A stretch of DNA of 64,000 nucleotides from Altererythrobacter xiamenensis (GCF_900177715.1 NZ_FXWG01000002.1:1009170-1073169), one strand, 5' to 3'; positions 1-10,142 are shown, numbered from the stretch's first letter. Numbers and translations are program-made. Notes: generated by a model not told the origin, from the sequence alone.

Positions 1-11
1 AATAGAGCGCC

Positions 12-1631
12 CTAGCTGGCGGGCACGGCCTCACCGCCGCTTACCGTTGCCGGCACTTCCATGAACACCTCCGCACCCGGACCAAGCGGAAGGTCGAACA
101 CGACCCACGCGATCGTCAGCGCAAGACCCGATATCATCAGGCCCACGGAATAGGGCAGCATGGTCGCGGCGAGCGAGCCGAGGCCGAAGTCCTTCTGCCA
201 GCGTTGGCAGAAGATCAGGATCAGCGGGAAATAGACCATCAGCGGTGTGATGATATTGGTCGCGCTGTCGCCGACGCGATAGGCGGCGGTTGCCATTTCG
301 GGCGAGATTCCAAGCAACATGAGCATCGGCACCAGAACCGGGCTCAGCAGCGCCCATTTCGCGCTCGCCGAGCCGACGAAGATGTTGAGCAGGGCGGAAA
401 CGAGGATGATCGCGGCCAGCAGAGCCCAGGCGGGCAGACCTGACGATCCAAGGAAGTCCGCGCCCTGAACCGCGAGGATGAGGCCAAGGTTCGACCAGGC
501 GAACATCGCCACGAAGTGTGCGGCGGCAAAGGCGAGGACGAGGTAGTACGCGAGATCCTCCATCGCGCCGGACATCATCTTCACCAGATCGCGGTGATTG
601 CTGATCGTACCGGCGGCCGAGCCATAGGCCCAGCCTGCGAGGAGGAAGAGGATGAAGAAGCCTGCGACGAGACTGCGATAGAACGGGTTGAGACGCGCTT
701 CGGGTGTGGCGGTTTCGTCGATCAGCGGCGTGCCCGGACCGAAGGTGAAGAGCAACCAGAGCGCGACCACGCCGAGAACGGCGAGGCCTGCACGGCGCAG
801 ACCCTTGCGCTCACCATCGGTCAGCGCGCGATCGCCGTCGGCCACTTCCCCTTGCTGTTCGGGAGAGACGGCATTGCCTGCCATCGAAGCGTTCCACGGG
901 CCAAGGCGCGGCTCGATGATCTTGTCGGTGACGTACCAGATCACCGGCAGGAAGACGAAGGTCATCGCCGCGATGAAGTACCAGTTGCCAACGATGTTGG
1001 GGGTAAAATCACCGAAGACGGTTTCGACCGCCGCCTCGGTAATCCCGAAGAGCAGCGCGTCGAGCTGACCGGGCAGGAGGTTGGCCGAGAAGCCGCCCGA
1101 GACCCCGGCGAAAGCGGCCGCGATGCCCGCCACCGGATGCCGTCCGGCGGCGTGGAAGATGATCCCGGCGAGCGGAATCAGCACCACATAGGCCGCATCG
1201 GCGGCAAGGTTTCCAAGCATCCCGACAAGCACCACCAGCGGTGTCAGCAGGATCGTGGGAGCGTTGCGCACGCCGGCCCTCATCGCGGTGCCGAACAGTC
1301 CTGCACGCTCGGCCACACCGGCGCCCAGCATCACGACCAGAACGTATCCCAGCGGATGGAAGTGGGTGAAGGTCTGCGGCATGTCGACCCACAGCCGCTG
1401 GATGTTTTCCGGTGAGAGCAGGCTCGATGCGGTAATGACGCTCGCTGTGCCGGTCGCTTCATCGATCTCGGTCGGGTGAAGCGCCGACCAGCCCAGCAGG
1501 CTCGCGACGATCGAGACGAGCACCAGGATCGCGATAAGCCAGAAGAACAGGAAAACGGGGTCGGGTAGCTTGTTACCGCTTCGTTCGATCCAGCCCAGAA
1601 TTCCGCGCTGTTCGGCTGCCGCTTCTGCCAT
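12..1631 (-). CDS. AbgT family transporter
   Basis: Predicted inner-membrane transporter of the AbgT (p-aminobenzoyl-glutamate) family, 539 residues. Family members import p-aminobenzoyl-glutamate or, in some species, export sulfonamides. The protein shows about a dozen hydrophobic segments. It carries the family-like stretches GSASAKWALLSPVLVP and VGDSATNIITPLMVYFP in the C-terminal half. A longer reading frame begins upstream at 1721, but the ATG at 1631 follows an AAGAGGG ribosome site and begins MAEAAAEQRG, which suits the family better. It is divergent from the thymidine kinase gene. Substrate cannot be read from sequence; the family assignment is firm. Confidence 0.88.
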   Translation of the reverse strand: MAEAAAEQRGILGWIERSGNKLPDPVFLFFWLIAILVLVSIVASLLGWSALHPTEIDEATGTASVITASSLLSPENIQRLWVDMPQTFTHFHPLGYVLVVMLGAGVAERAGLFGTAMRAGVRNAPTILLTPLVVLVGMLGNLAADAAYVVLIPLAGIIFHAAGRHPVAGIAAAFAGVSGGFSANLLPGQLDALLFGITEAAVETVFGDFTPNIVGNWYFIAAMTFVFLPVIWYVTDKIIEPRLGPWNASMAGNAVSPEQQGEVADGDRALTDGERKGLRRAGLAVLGVVALWLLFTFGPGTPLIDETATPEARLNPFYRSLVAGFFILFLLAGWAYGSAAGTISNHRDLVKMMSGAMEDLAYYLVLAFAAAHFVAMFAWSNLGLILAVQGADFLGSSGLPAWALLAAIILVSALLNIFVGSASAKWALLSPVLVPMLMLLGISPEMATAAYRVGDSATNIITPLMVYFPLILIFCQRWQKDFGLGSLAATMLPYSVGLMISGLALTIAWVVFDLPLGPGAEVFMEVPATVSGGEAVPAS

Positions 1632-1757
1632 TCCCGTTAACCCTCTTCTTGGCGTTGTGGTCCTATCGCTAGCATCGCCACGGGCATATGTCTGCCCTGT
1701 GAACGGTGTGATGCACAGCACTGGCTAATAGTGGGTGGGGGTTTTATTCGAGCGGTC

Positions 1758-2336
1758 ATGGCCAAGCTCTACTTCTACTATGCCAGCATGAATGCTGGGA
1801 AATCGACGACGCTGCTGCAAGCCGATTTCAACTACCGCGAGCGCGGTATGCACACCATGCTGTGGACCGCTGCGCTGGACGACCGCAGTGAGGAGAAAGC
1901 CATCGAAAGCCGGATCGGGCTGGGCGCCGATGCGCACAGGTTCACGCCGGAGACAGACCTTTGGGCGGAAATTCAGGGCGCACACAAGGTCGAGCCGCTT
2001 GGCTGCGTGCTGGTGGATGAGGCGCAATTCCTGACGAAAGAGCAGGTCTGGCAACTAGCGCGCGTGGCGGACGAGGCGGGCATACCTGTCCTCTGCTATG
2101 GGCTGCGCACGGATTTTCAGGGCGAGCTCTTCCCCGGTTCGGCAGGGCTGCTCGGCATTGCCGACGCGCTCGTCGAGCTGAAGGCGATCTGCCACTGCGG
2201 ACGCAAGTCGAGCATGAACCTGCGCGTCGATGCCAGCGGCAAGGCGGTGAAGCAGGGCGCGCAGACCGAAATCGGCGGAAACGACCGCTATGTCGCGCTG
2301 TGCCGCAGACATTTTACCGAAGCGCTCGATGGCTGA
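1758..2336 (+). CDS. tdk: Thymidine kinase (type II)
   Basis: Cytosolic salvage enzyme that phosphorylates thymidine with ATP to dTMP, 192 residues, the usual length for bacterial type II enzymes. The Walker A motif MNAGKST lies at residues 11-17 and the DEAQF segment at 87-91. A C-terminal zinc-type region follows, with CHCGRKSS and, near the end, LCRRHF. The ATG at 1758 is chosen because [16 protein letters not shown] matches the family N-terminus; an upstream GTG would add nine unsupported residues. The next gene starts inside its last codons, so the two are probably co-translated. Confidence 0.95.
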   Translation: MAKLYFYYASMNAGKSTTLLQADFNYRERGMHTMLWTAALDDRSEEKAIESRIGLGADAHRFTPETDLWAEIQGAHKVEPLGCVLVDEAQFLTKEQVWQLARVADEAGIPVLCYGLRTDFQGELFPGSAGLLGIADALVELKAICHCGRKSSMNLRVDASGKAVKQGAQTEIGGNDRYVALCRRHFTEALDG

Positions 2337-2865
2337 GCTTGCGGCGCCTCTCGAACTGGCGCCGGTGCGGCTAGAGCCGCTGGACGATCGTCACGTCGAA
2401 CCGCTCCGCGCTGTTTGCGCCGAGGATCAGGAGATCTGGGAGATCTATCCGGCCAATTTCGGCGGCGAGCAATTCGACACGGCGCTCGGCATGATGCGCA
2501 CGATGAGCGACTGGACCAATTTCGCCGCCGTCGATTGCGCGACCGGCGAAGTGGTCGGGATGAGCCACTATATCCGCCCGACCATCTATGGCGTGATCGA
2601 GATCGGCGGGACCTATATTACGCCTCGCGTCCGTGGCGGCGCATTCAATCACGCGATGAAGAAGCTGATGATCGAACGTGCTTTCGAACAGGGCTTCGTC
2701 AAGGTCGAGTTCCGCGTCGACACGCGGAACCACCGCTCGATGCGCGCGGTCGAAAAGCTGGGGGCGGTGCGCGAGGGGACGATCCGGCAGGATATCGTCA
2801 CCTGGACCGGATATCGGCGCGATACCGCACTTTATGGACTACTAAAGAGCGAGTGGACTGGTTGA
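2329..2865 (+). CDS. GNAT family N-acetyltransferase (RimJ/RimL-like)
   Basis: Acetyl-CoA dependent acetyltransferase of 178 residues. It resembles the RimJ/RimL and Spt10-like group that acetylates protein N-termini or small amines. The N-terminus [19 protein letters not shown] is typical. The acetyl-CoA site is represented by [14 protein letters not shown], and [19 protein letters not shown] is the usual C-terminal GNAT strand-helix. The ATG at 2329 overlaps the end of tdk by 8 bases. Substrate unknown. Confidence 0.85.
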   Translation: MAELAAPLELAPVRLEPLDDRHVEPLRAVCAEDQEIWEIYPANFGGEQFDTALGMMRTMSDWTNFAAVDCATGEVVGMSHYIRPTIYGVIEIGGTYITPRVRGGAFNHAMKKLMIERAFEQGFVKVEFRVDTRNHRSMRAVEKLGAVREGTIRQDIVTWTGYRRDTALYGLLKSEWTG

Positions 2866-2893
2866 GCGGACCTGCGCGCATTATCTGTCCAGC

Positions 2894-3571
2894 ATGACCG
2901 ACACGCTTACCCTTGCCATCGTGCTCATCCCGGCGCTGATCGTCGCCATCGTCTTTCACGAGGTGGCGCATGGCTGGACCGCGCTGGCGCTCGGCGATCC
3001 GACGGCTAAGGAGCAAAACCGGCTTTCGCTCAACCCTCTGCGCCATGTCGATCCCGTGGGCACGATCCTGGTTCCCGGTCTGCTGGCGCTCATGAGTGCG
3101 CCGATTTTCGGCTGGGCCAAGCCGGTGCCGGTCCGCAAGGACCGGCTCGACAATCCGCGCTTCGGCATGATGGCGGTTGCCGCGGCAGGGCCGGGTACCA
3201 ATTTCGTGCTGGCAGCGGTTGGCGCAATTGCGCTGGGCCTGCTCGCGCCAACGCTGCAGCCGGATATCAATGCCGAACCGACGCTGGCAGTGCAGGGCCT
3301 GTTCTACTTCATCCTGATCAACATCTTCCTCGGCATCTTCAACCTGTTGCCGATTCCGCCGTTCGACGGATCGCATATTGTCGAGGGGCTGATGCCGCGC
3401 CGCTACGTGCACCTTTATGAGAAGCTGCGCCCCTTCGGCATGCTGCTGTTCCTCGGCCTGGTCCTGCTGACATGGTTTGCGCCCGAATGGGGCGTGCTCG
3501 ACAAGACGCTCGGCCCGCCGGTCGAATGGGCCCTGCGCAATTACCTCGCGCTGGCAAACTCTATCAGTTGA
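2894..3571 (+). CDS. Site-2 protease-like M50 zinc metallopeptidase
   Basis: Integral membrane metalloprotease of the M50 family, 225 residues, the short form without PDZ domain. The zinc motif HEVAH is at residues 22-26 in the first membrane segment. The distal motif NLLPIPPFDGS supplies the third metal ligand Asp near the middle of the protein. At least five hydrophobic segments are visible. Family members cleave substrates inside the membrane, often anti-sigma factors, but no such partner is nearby. The gene converges on glpD and the two stops overlap by 8 bases. Confidence 0.88.
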   Translation: MTDTLTLAIVLIPALIVAIVFHEVAHGWTALALGDPTAKEQNRLSLNPLRHVDPVGTILVPGLLALMSAPIFGWAKPVPVRKDRLDNPRFGMMAVAAAGPGTNFVLAAVGAIALGLLAPTLQPDINAEPTLAVQGLFYFILINIFLGIFNLLPIPPFDGSHIVEGLMPRRYVHLYEKLRPFGMLLFLGLVLLTWFAPEWGVLDKTLGPPVEWALRNYLALANSIS

Positions 3572-5057
3572 CGTTCTTCGCGAACCAGTCGGCGATGCGT
3601 GCCTGCGCGGCTTCGTCCAGATGGAGGCCGAGCTTGCTGCGCCGCCAGAGGACGTCTGAGGCGCTGCGCGCAAACTCTTCCTCGACCAGGTAGCGCAGTT
3701 CGGCTTCGTATAGGTCGCCGCCCATATGCTCGCCGAGGTCTTCCAGCCCGCTTGCCTCCCCAAGGATCGCTTCGATCCGCGTGCCATATGCGCGCAGCAG
3801 GCGCAGGACGCCCTGCGGCCCGAACCAGGGATATTTCGCCAAGGTCTCCGCGAAGCAATTGTCGAAGCGCGCCGGGTCGATATCGCCACCGGGCAGCGGC
3901 GTGTCGGCTGTCCATGATCCCTCTCCGAAATCGCCCAGCTTCTCGAGCGCGTGTTCGGCAAGCTTGCGATAGGTCGTGATCTTTCCGCCGAAGATCGAGA
4001 GGACCGGCGCGCCGCCGACCTCGTCCAGATCGAAGACATAGTCGCGCGTTACGGTCGAATTGTCGGACTTGTGATCGTCGTAGAGCGGGCGCACGCCCGA
4101 ATAGTCCCACACCGCCTGATCGGGCGAGACGTCGATCCGCAGGTACTCGTTCACCGCATCGCAAATGTAGCGCCGCTCCTCCTCGGAGATTTCAACATGG
4201 TTCGGGTCGCCGGTGAACAGGACGTCGGTCGTGCCGACCAGCGTGTATTCGCGCTCGTAGGGGATGGCGAAGACGATCCGGTTGTCGCGGTTCTGGAAGA
4301 TGTAGGCGTGACGGCCTTCGTAGAGCTTGGGGAAGACGAGGTGGCTGCCTTTAACAAGGCGCAGGTTAGTATGCGCCTCGCTCGGCATGGCCTTGCCGAG
4401 CACCGCATCGACCCAGGGCCCGGCGGCGTTGACCACCGTGCTGGCGGTGACCGTCTGCTCTCCTTCGGGACCGCTCAGTGTCGCCCTCCAGTGCGTGTCA
4501 TGCCGTTCCAGCGCGACACATTCGGTGCGCGTGCGGATTTCTGCGCCGCGATCGCGCGCATCCATGCAGTTGAGCACGACGAGGCGCGAATCCTCGACCC
4601 AGCAATCGGAATATTCGAAGCCCTTTGTCAGCCGGTTTTCCAAGACTTCGCCATGCGGAGGCGCGCGCAGGTTCACCGTTCGCGTGGGTGGCAGCAGCTT
4701 TCGTCCGCCGAGATTGTCATAGAGATAGAGGCCGAGCCGCAGCATCCATTTGGGCCGCAATCCCTTGTCATGCGGCAGCACGAAGCGCAGCGGCCAGATG
4801 ATGTGCGGGGCGATCCTGAGCAACCGCTCGCGCTCGATCAGGCTTTCGCGAACGAGGCGGAACTCGAAATGTTCGAGATAGCGAAGACCGCCGTGAACCA
4901 GCTTGGTCGAGGCGCTGGAGGTATGGCTGGCGAGATCGTCCTTCTCGACCAGCAGCACTTTTGCGCCGCGCCCCGCCGCATCGCGGGCGATGCCCGCGCC
5001 GTTGATGCCGCCGCCGATGATGAGGAGATCGTATTGGCTTTCCACGCTGGCAGGCAT
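3564..5057 (-). CDS. glpD: Glycerol-3-phosphate dehydrogenase (FAD, aerobic)
   Basis: Membrane-associated flavoprotein oxidising sn-glycerol 3-phosphate to dihydroxyacetone phosphate and passing electrons to the quinone pool, 497 residues. The FAD-binding Rossmann motif GGGINGAGIARDAAGRG is at residues 14-30. The signature SSASTKLVHGGLRYLE follows at about 47-62, and a C-terminal GlpD domain is present. No glpK or glpF is adjacent. Length and motifs are those of a complete enzyme. Confidence 0.95.
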   Translation of the reverse strand: MPASVESQYDLLIIGGGINGAGIARDAAGRGAKVLLVEKDDLASHTSSASTKLVHGGLRYLEHFEFRLVRESLIERERLLRIAPHIIWPLRFVLPHDKGLRPKWMLRLGLYLYDNLGGRKLLPPTRTVNLRAPPHGEVLENRLTKGFEYSDCWVEDSRLVVLNCMDARDRGAEIRTRTECVALERHDTHWRATLSGPEGEQTVTASTVVNAAGPWVDAVLGKAMPSEAHTNLRLVKGSHLVFPKLYEGRHAYIFQNRDNRIVFAIPYEREYTLVGTTDVLFTGDPNHVEISEEERRYICDAVNEYLRIDVSPDQAVWDYSGVRPLYDDHKSDNSTVTRDYVFDLDEVGGAPVLSIFGGKITTYRKLAEHALEKLGDFGEGSWTADTPLPGGDIDPARFDNCFAETLAKYPWFGPQGVLRLLRAYGTRIEAILGEASGLEDLGEHMGGDLYEAELRYLVEEEFARSASDVLWRRSKLGLHLDEAAQARIADWFAKNVN

Positions 5058-5091
5058 GGCGCGGGCGGCTCCATTTGGCTAGAGGGACCGC

Positions 5092-6096
5092 GTGACCGAT
5101 ACCAAAAAACCTGCACCAAATGGCTGGATCATCCTCGACAAGCCGCGCGAACTCGGCTCGACCCAGGCAGTCGCGGCGGTAAAGCGGAACCTGCGCGAAG
5201 GCGGCTATGCCAAGGCGAAGGTGGGGCACGGCGGGACGCTCGACCCGCTGGCCGAAGGCGTGCTGCCCATCGCGCTGGGCGAGGCGACCAAGCTCGCCGG
5301 GCGGATGCTCGATGCGAGCAAGATCTACGAGTTCACCGTGCAGTTCGGCGAGGAAACCGACACGCTCGACACCGAGGGAGAGGTGGTCAAGCGAACCGAC
5401 CGTCGCCCGCCGATGGCTGCGGTCGCGGCCGTGCTCGATCATTTCACCGGCGAGATCGAGCAGGTTCCGCCCGCCTATTCCGCGATCAAGATCGACGGCG
5501 AGCGCGCCTATGACCGGGCGCGGGCGGGGGAGGATGTCGAGATCAAGACGCGGCGTGTAACGGTGCATTCGCTCGACATGGCGTCGACTTATGAGGCAGG
5601 GCAGGAAGTGGACTCCGCCTTTAGCACCACGCGCGGCCGGCCCGACCCTTACGATCCCTCAGCCCCGCTCGAATTGGCGGAAAGCGTCACGCTCATCGCG
5701 CATGTGTCCAAGGGCACATATATCCGCAGCCTCGCACGGGACATCGCGCATGCCCTTGGAACTTACGGCCACGTCACTTATCTAAGGCGGATCAAGGCCG
5801 GCCCGTTCCGCGAGGAACAGGCGATTTCGCTGGACAAATTGAACGAAATCGGTAAGGGCGCGCCACTTCAAGACCTACTCCTGCCGCTCGAGGCGGGGCT
5901 GGACGACATCCCGGCCCTTTCACTCGATCCCGATAGTGCGCAGGCGGCCCGCCAGGGCCGGGTTCTTTCGGGAATGCCCCAAAGCGACGGGCTCTATTTT
6001 GCGAAGCTGGGCGATGTCCCGGTTGCGCTGATGGAAGTCAGTGGCGGGACGGCCAAAGTCGTCAGGGGTTTCAATCTTCCAGATGTCGCTGAGTAA
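5092..6096 (+). CDS. truB: tRNA pseudouridine(55) synthase
   Basis: Makes pseudouridine at position 55 in the T-loop of most tRNAs, 334 residues. The catalytic Asp is D51 in GHGGTLDPLAEGV. Near residue 165 an insert containing a TTRGRPDPYDPSAP stretch interrupts the usual fold; I take it as a lineage-specific insertion. The start is a GTG at 5092 preceded by AGAGGGA, five bases upstream. It is followed after 12 bases by rpsO, the conserved truB-rpsO-pnp order of proteobacteria. Confidence 0.95.
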   Translation: MTDTKKPAPNGWIILDKPRELGSTQAVAAVKRNLREGGYAKAKVGHGGTLDPLAEGVLPIALGEATKLAGRMLDASKIYEFTVQFGEETDTLDTEGEVVKRTDRRPPMAAVAAVLDHFTGEIEQVPPAYSAIKIDGERAYDRARAGEDVEIKTRRVTVHSLDMASTYEAGQEVDSAFSTTRGRPDPYDPSAPLELAESVTLIAHVSKGTYIRSLARDIAHALGTYGHVTYLRRIKAGPFREEQAISLDKLNEIGKGAPLQDLLLPLEAGLDDIPALSLDPDSAQAARQGRVLSGMPQSDGLYFAKLGDVPVALMEVSGGTAKVVRGFNLPDVAE

Positions 6097-6108
6097 GTGA
6101 GAACATAC

Positions 6109-6378
6109 ATGTCGGTAACTGCCGAAAAGAAAACGGAAATCATCAAGGACAACGCCCAGGGCAACAATGACACGGGCAGTCCGGAAGTTCAGGTCGCGAT
6201 CCTCACCGAGCGCATTCGCAACCTTACCGAACATTTCAAGGATCATCACAAGGACAACCACTCGCGTCGTGGTCTGCTGATGATGGTCAACAAGCGCCGC
6301 AACCTTCTTGCCTATCTGAAGAAGAAGGACGTGGAGCGCTACAACGCGCTGATCCAGAAGCTGGGTCTTCGTAAGTAA
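6109..6378 (+). CDS. rpsO: 30S ribosomal protein S15
   Basis: Primary 16S rRNA-binding protein of the small subunit platform, 89 residues, exactly the usual length. The core [17 protein letters not shown] and the C-terminal helix [20 protein letters not shown] are conserved. The ATG at 6109 is chosen over an upstream GTG at 6097 because bacterial S15 begins MS(V/I)TAE. A strong terminator follows at once, so pnp is probably reached by read-through or by its own promoter. Confidence 0.97.
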   Translation: MSVTAEKKTEIIKDNAQGNNDTGSPEVQVAILTERIRNLTEHFKDHHKDNHSRRGLLMMVNKRRNLLAYLKKKDVERYNALIQKLGLRK

Positions 6379-6390
6379 GAGTTTTGCAAG

Positions 6391-6419
6391 GGGCGGCTCA
6401 AAGGCCGCCCTTTGTTTTT
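6391..6419 (+). terminator. Rho-independent terminator after rpsO
   Basis: GGGCGGC and GCCGCCC form a seven-pair GC stem with a six-base loop, followed by a T-rich run TTTGTTTTT. It lies 12 bases after the rpsO stop. Confidence 0.85.
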
Positions 6420-6423
6420 GGAA

Positions 6424-6466
6424 GGATCGCACGAAAAGTGGAACCCGGTTTTCGGGTTCGCGATCC
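6424..6466 (+). repeat. Long stem-loop in the pnp leader
   Basis: GGATCGC at 6424-6430 pairs with GCGATCC at 6460-6466. Inside it GAACCCG at 6441-6447 pairs with CGGGTTC at 6453-6459. The sequence resembles a short palindromic element I associate with alphaproteobacterial intergenic regions. It is placed where E. coli pnp mRNA carries an RNase III-processed leader hairpin used for autoregulation, so a similar role is possible. Confidence 0.55.
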
Positions 6467-6607
6467 GACCCAAGTCTGCCTTCCAAGCAATTCGGCTGGG
6501 AGCGGACGAAAGGGGCGCGATTAGCCCCGCACCGGACCGGGACGGAATACCCGGAATATGTAGGCCCCGCGCGGCAATAAGGCCCCCCGGGTTCATAAGG
6601 AAAATCA

Positions 6608-8911
6608 ATGTTCGACAAGAAAACTGTATCGCTGGAGTGGGGCGGAAAGACCCTCACCCTCGAAACCGGTCAGATTGCCCGTCAGGCTGACGGCGCCGTT
6701 CTGGCCACCTATGGCGAAACCGTGGTGCTGTGCGCCGTGACCGCCGCCAAGAGCGTCAAGGAAGGGCAGGACTTCTTCCCGCTGACCGTTCACTACCAGG
6801 AGAAATTCTCGGCAGCCGGCCGCATTCCGGGCGGCTTCTTCAAGCGCGAAGGCCGCGCGACCGAGAAGGAAACGCTGACCTCCCGCCTGATCGACCGCCC
6901 CGTGCGTCCGCTCTTCCCGGAAGGCTTCTACAACGAAATCAACGTCATCGCGCAGGTCCTTTCCTACGACGGTGAGACCGAACCCGATATCGTCGCGATG
7001 ATTGCCGCTTCGGCTGCGCTGACCATCTCGGGCGTGCCCTTCATGGGCCCGATCGGCGCTGCACGCGTCGGCTTCCGCAATGGCGAATACGAACTCAACC
7101 CGAGCCTCGACAAGGCGCTCGACGAAGAAGGTCGTCTCGACCTCGTCGTTGCCGCGACGCAGGACGCGGTGATGATGGTCGAGTCCGAAGCCAAGGAACT
7201 GACCGAGGAAGAAATGCTCGGCGCCGTCATGTTCGCGCATGAGGAAAGCCGCAAGGTCATCGGTGCGATCATCGATCTCGCCGAACAGGCTGCCAAGGAG
7301 CCGTGGGAACTCGACAAGGTCGAAGACAAGTCGGCGACCCTCGAAGAGCTGCGCGGCGTCATCGGTGACGATCTGGCTGCTGCTTACAAGATCACCGACA
7401 AGTCGGCCCGTCAGGACGCAGTCAATGCCGCCCGCGAAAAGGCGCGCGAGCATTATGCCGATCTCGCCGAGAGCGATCCGGCCGAATACATGGGCCGTCT
7501 CAAGCTGGTGAAGAAGCTGGAAAGCGACATCGTGCGCAAGGCGATCCTCAAGGATGGCCAGCGTATCGACGGCCGCAAGACCGACCAGGTCCGCCCGATC
7601 GAGGCGATGGTCGGCCTGCTTCCGCGTACGCACGGTTCGGCGCTGTTCACCCGCGGCGAGACGCAGGCGATCTGCACCACCACGCTTGGCACCAAGGATG
7701 CCGAGCAGATGATCGATGGTCTGGAGGGTCTCTCCTACAACCACTTCATGCTGCACTATAACTTCCCGCCCTATTCGGTCGGCGAAGTGGGCCGCTTCGG
7801 CTTCACCAGCCGCCGCGAAACCGGCCACGGCAAGCTCGCATGGCGTGCGCTGCACCCGGTTCTGCCCGATCACGAGGACTTCCCGTACACGATCCGCATT
7901 CTGTCGGACATCACCGAGTCGAACGGCTCGAGCTCGATGGCGACCGTCTGCGGTGGCTGTCTGTCGATGATGGACGCCGGCGTTCCGATCGAACGTCCGG
8001 TTTCCGGCATCGCCATGGGGCTTATCCTCGAAGGCGACGAGTTCACCGTGCTTTCGGACATCCTGGGCGACGAGGACCACCTCGGCGACATGGACTTCAA
8101 GGTGGCCGGTTCGGAGAAGGGCATCACCTCGCTCCAGATGGACATCAAGGTTGCCGGTATCACCAAGGAAATCATGCAGACCGCGCTGGAGCAGGCGAAA
8201 GCCGGCCGGGCGCACATCCTGGGTGAAATGAACAAGGCGCTGGGCTCCGCACGCAGCGGCGTTTCGAAGCACGCTCCGCGTATCGAAACGATGCAGATCG
8301 ACAAATCGAAGATCCGTGACGTTATCGGCACGGGCGGCAAGGTCATCCGCGAGATCGTCGCCGAAACCGGTGCCAAGGTCGACATCGATGACGAAGGCGT
8401 GATCAAGATCAGTTCTTCGAATGCCGATGAAATCGAAGCCGCGAAGAAGTGGATCGAAGGCATCGTCGAGGAAGCCGAAGTCGGCAAGATCTACACCGGC
8501 AAGGTCGTCAACATCGTCGACTTCGGTGCGTTCGTGAACTTCATGGGCGGCAAGGACGGTCTCGTCCACGTCAGCGAAATGAAGAACGAGCGGGTCGAGA
8601 AGCCGACCGACGTCGTTTCCGAAGGCCAGGAAGTAAAGGTCAAGGTCCTCGAGATCGACAACCGCGGCAAGGTCCGCCTGTCGATGCGCGTCGTCGATCA
8701 GGAAACCGGCGAAGAGCTGGAAGACACCCGCCCGCCGCGCGAACCGCGTGGTGACCGTGGTGGCGACCGCCGTGGACCGCGCGGCAACCGTGACCGTGGT
8801 GGTCGTGGCGGTGACCGTGGCGGACGTCGCGGCGGCCGTGATGGTGGTGACGGCGGCAGCAAGGGCGGCGACGATGGCGCAGCCCATGTGCCGGACTTCC
8901 TGAAGGACTGA
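6608..8911 (+). CDS. pnp: Polyribonucleotide nucleotidyltransferase (PNPase)
   Basis: 3'-5' phosphorolytic exoribonuclease and degradosome component, 767 residues. Two RNase PH domains flank a helical segment. A KH domain near residues 560-600 contains the loop [11 protein letters not shown]. An S1 domain near 625-695 contains [15 protein letters not shown]. The C-terminal tail from about 705 is a run of RG, RGG and GGR repeats ending in VPDFLKD. The tail is longer and more Arg/Gly-rich than in E. coli and may bind RNA or RNase E. It lies downstream of rpsO and its terminator, with a 5' leader of about 190 bases. Confidence 0.97.
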   Translation: MFDKKTVSLEWGGKTLTLETGQIARQADGAVLATYGETVVLCAVTAAKSVKEGQDFFPLTVHYQEKFSAAGRIPGGFFKREGRATEKETLTSRLIDRPVRPLFPEGFYNEINVIAQVLSYDGETEPDIVAMIAASAALTISGVPFMGPIGAARVGFRNGEYELNPSLDKALDEEGRLDLVVAATQDAVMMVESEAKELTEEEMLGAVMFAHEESRKVIGAIIDLAEQAAKEPWELDKVEDKSATLEELRGVIGDDLAAAYKITDKSARQDAVNAAREKAREHYADLAESDPAEYMGRLKLVKKLESDIVRKAILKDGQRIDGRKTDQVRPIEAMVGLLPRTHGSALFTRGETQAICTTTLGTKDAEQMIDGLEGLSYNHFMLHYNFPPYSVGEVGRFGFTSRRETGHGKLAWRALHPVLPDHEDFPYTIRILSDITESNGSSSMATVCGGCLSMMDAGVPIERPVSGIAMGLILEGDEFTVLSDILGDEDHLGDMDFKVAGSEKGITSLQMDIKVAGITKEIMQTALEQAKAGRAHILGEMNKALGSARSGVSKHAPRIETMQIDKSKIRDVIGTGGKVIREIVAETGAKVDIDDEGVIKISSSNADEIEAAKKWIEGIVEEAEVGKIYTGKVVNIVDFGAFVNFMGGKDGLVHVSEMKNERVEKPTDVVSEGQEVKVKVLEIDNRGKVRLSMRVVDQETGEELEDTRPPREPRGDRGGDRRGPRGNRDRGGRGGDRGGRRGGRDGGDGGSKGGDDGAAHVPDFLKD

Positions 8912-8936
8912 TCCTTCAAGAACCTAAACACAAGAA

Positions 8937-8966
8937 GGGCCGCTCGACAGGGCGGCCCTTTTTGTT
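8937..8966 (+). terminator. Rho-independent terminator after pnp
   Basis: GGGCCGC at 8937-8943 pairs with GCGGCCC at 8952-8958, followed by a TTTTTG run. It ends just before the next gene. Confidence 0.85.
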
Positions 8967-8994
8967 TGGCGCGACGCGCTATAGAGAGAAAACC

Positions 8995-9675
8995 ATGCTT
9001 CCACGCGAAACCATAGACACCGCGCAAATCCCGGGCGGCGACACGCTGACGCTGATCAGTCACGGTCGCGACTTCATCATCATGCTCGGACGTGACGAGC
9101 TGATGGGCACGCGAATGCAATATTCGGAGGAACAGCTTGCGGTGCTGACGCTGGCGGAACTCTCCGCCGCCGCGCCGCGCATGCTGATCGGCGGATATGG
9201 CATGGGCTTCACCTATCGCGCGGCGCTGGCGGAGGCTCCCGAGGGGGCCGAGGTGGTCGTCGCCGAAGTGGTGCCGGAAATCCTCGACTGGGCGAGGGGG
9301 CCTCTGGCGCATCTGACCGGCGAAACACTCGACGATCCACGCGGGGAAATCGTGCTGTGCGATGTCGCGGCGCTGATCGACGATGCCAATGACGGCACTT
9401 GCCACAAGTTCGATGCGATCCTGCTCGATGTCGACAACGGTCCCGACGGAATCGTGCGCGACGGGAACGAGAGGCTCTATTCGCGCACCGGATTGGCCAA
9501 GGCGCGCGAGGCGCTCAACCCCGGCGGCATCCTCGCCGTGTGGTCAGCTGCGCCCGATCACAAGTTCACCAAGCGCCTGAAGGATGCAGGCTTCGACGTC
9601 GAGGTGCGCGAAGTGCGCGCGCGACCGAACAACAAGGGCCCGCGCCACACGATCTGGTTCGCAAAGAAGGGCTAG
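8995..9675 (+). CDS. Spermidine synthase-like SAM-dependent methyltransferase fold protein
   Basis: A 226-residue protein with the Rossmann fold of spermidine synthases. It shows the glycine-rich GGYGMGFTYRAAL, the acidic EVVPEILDWAR, the acidic LLDVDNGPDG and a C-terminal strand ending HTIWFAKKG. It lacks the N-terminal beta domain of true SpeE, so polyamine synthesis is doubtful; such proteins are often annotated spermidine synthase by similarity. The ATG at 8995 follows AGAGAGAA. It stands alone between two terminators. Confidence 0.7.
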   Translation: MLPRETIDTAQIPGGDTLTLISHGRDFIIMLGRDELMGTRMQYSEEQLAVLTLAELSAAAPRMLIGGYGMGFTYRAALAEAPEGAEVVVAEVVPEILDWARGPLAHLTGETLDDPRGEIVLCDVAALIDDANDGTCHKFDAILLDVDNGPDGIVRDGNERLYSRTGLAKAREALNPGGILAVWSAAPDHKFTKRLKDAGFDVEVREVRARPNNKGPRHTIWFAKKG

Positions 9676-9681
9676 TTTGCC

Positions 9682-9703
9682 GAACGTCCGAGTATGGGCG
9701 TTC
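9682..9703 (+). terminator. Weak terminator-like stem-loop
   Basis: GAACGTCC pairs with GGGCGTTC (one G-T pair) across a six-base loop, followed by a short T-containing run. It lies just after the stop at 9675. Strength is uncertain. Confidence 0.4.
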
Positions 9704-9750
9704 TTCGTTGGCCGCTGGAACAACGCAGTCCAAATCTCTAGATTGTTGCA

Positions 9751-10083
9751 ATGGAAGCTCGGCAACTGTTTGAACGCGTCCGCACCTCGTGGCCGAACTC
9801 CATCATTTTGAAGGGCGATGCAAGTTCAAGCGAAGAGGACCCTATTTGGAGCGTGGTGCATTGCTACGACAGTCTGGAGCCCAAGTTTGCCGACGATGAC
9901 TGGCTCGTCATAGGGGCTTGGTCTTTCCATCAAGCCCTGTCGGAACTCGCTAGGCTCAACATACAAAGCGGTTTGGAAGCAGTGCATCCGGCTGACGTTT
10001 CGTTTGAAGCTTTCGACGCGAACATGCGTGAGAATCTCGCTGACGAGACATGGGCGGAAGAGCGCTCACGCTACAGGCACTGA
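9751..10083 (+). CDS. Hypothetical protein, 110 residues
   Basis: No recognisable family. It is a soluble, acidic, Trp-rich protein with no signal peptide or membrane segment. Motifs such as DPIWSVVHCYDSLEPKF and a helix containing SFHQALSELARLN give it the look of a real folded protein. Codon use is less GC-rich than its neighbours, which may mean recent acquisition. No good ribosome site precedes the ATG. It stands alone between two unrelated transcription units. Confidence 0.55.
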   Translation: MEARQLFERVRTSWPNSIILKGDASSSEEDPIWSVVHCYDSLEPKFADDDWLVIGAWSFHQALSELARLNIQSGLEAVHPADVSFEAFDANMRENLADETWAEERSRYRH

Positions 10084-10142
10084 TCCGGTATGAACGTCCA
10101 CAATCGGGTCGATAGCGGAAGTGCTTACACCACCGAGCTGGT

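Noticed and set aside
3951..5513. A 520-codon plus-strand frame over glpD and truB
   Set aside because: It spans two firm genes on different strands and has no motifs.
6605..8887. A 760-codon reading frame antisense to pnp
   Set aside because: The sense frame is clearly PNPase. The antisense frame is low in hydrophobic order and is a shadow of GC-rich codon use.
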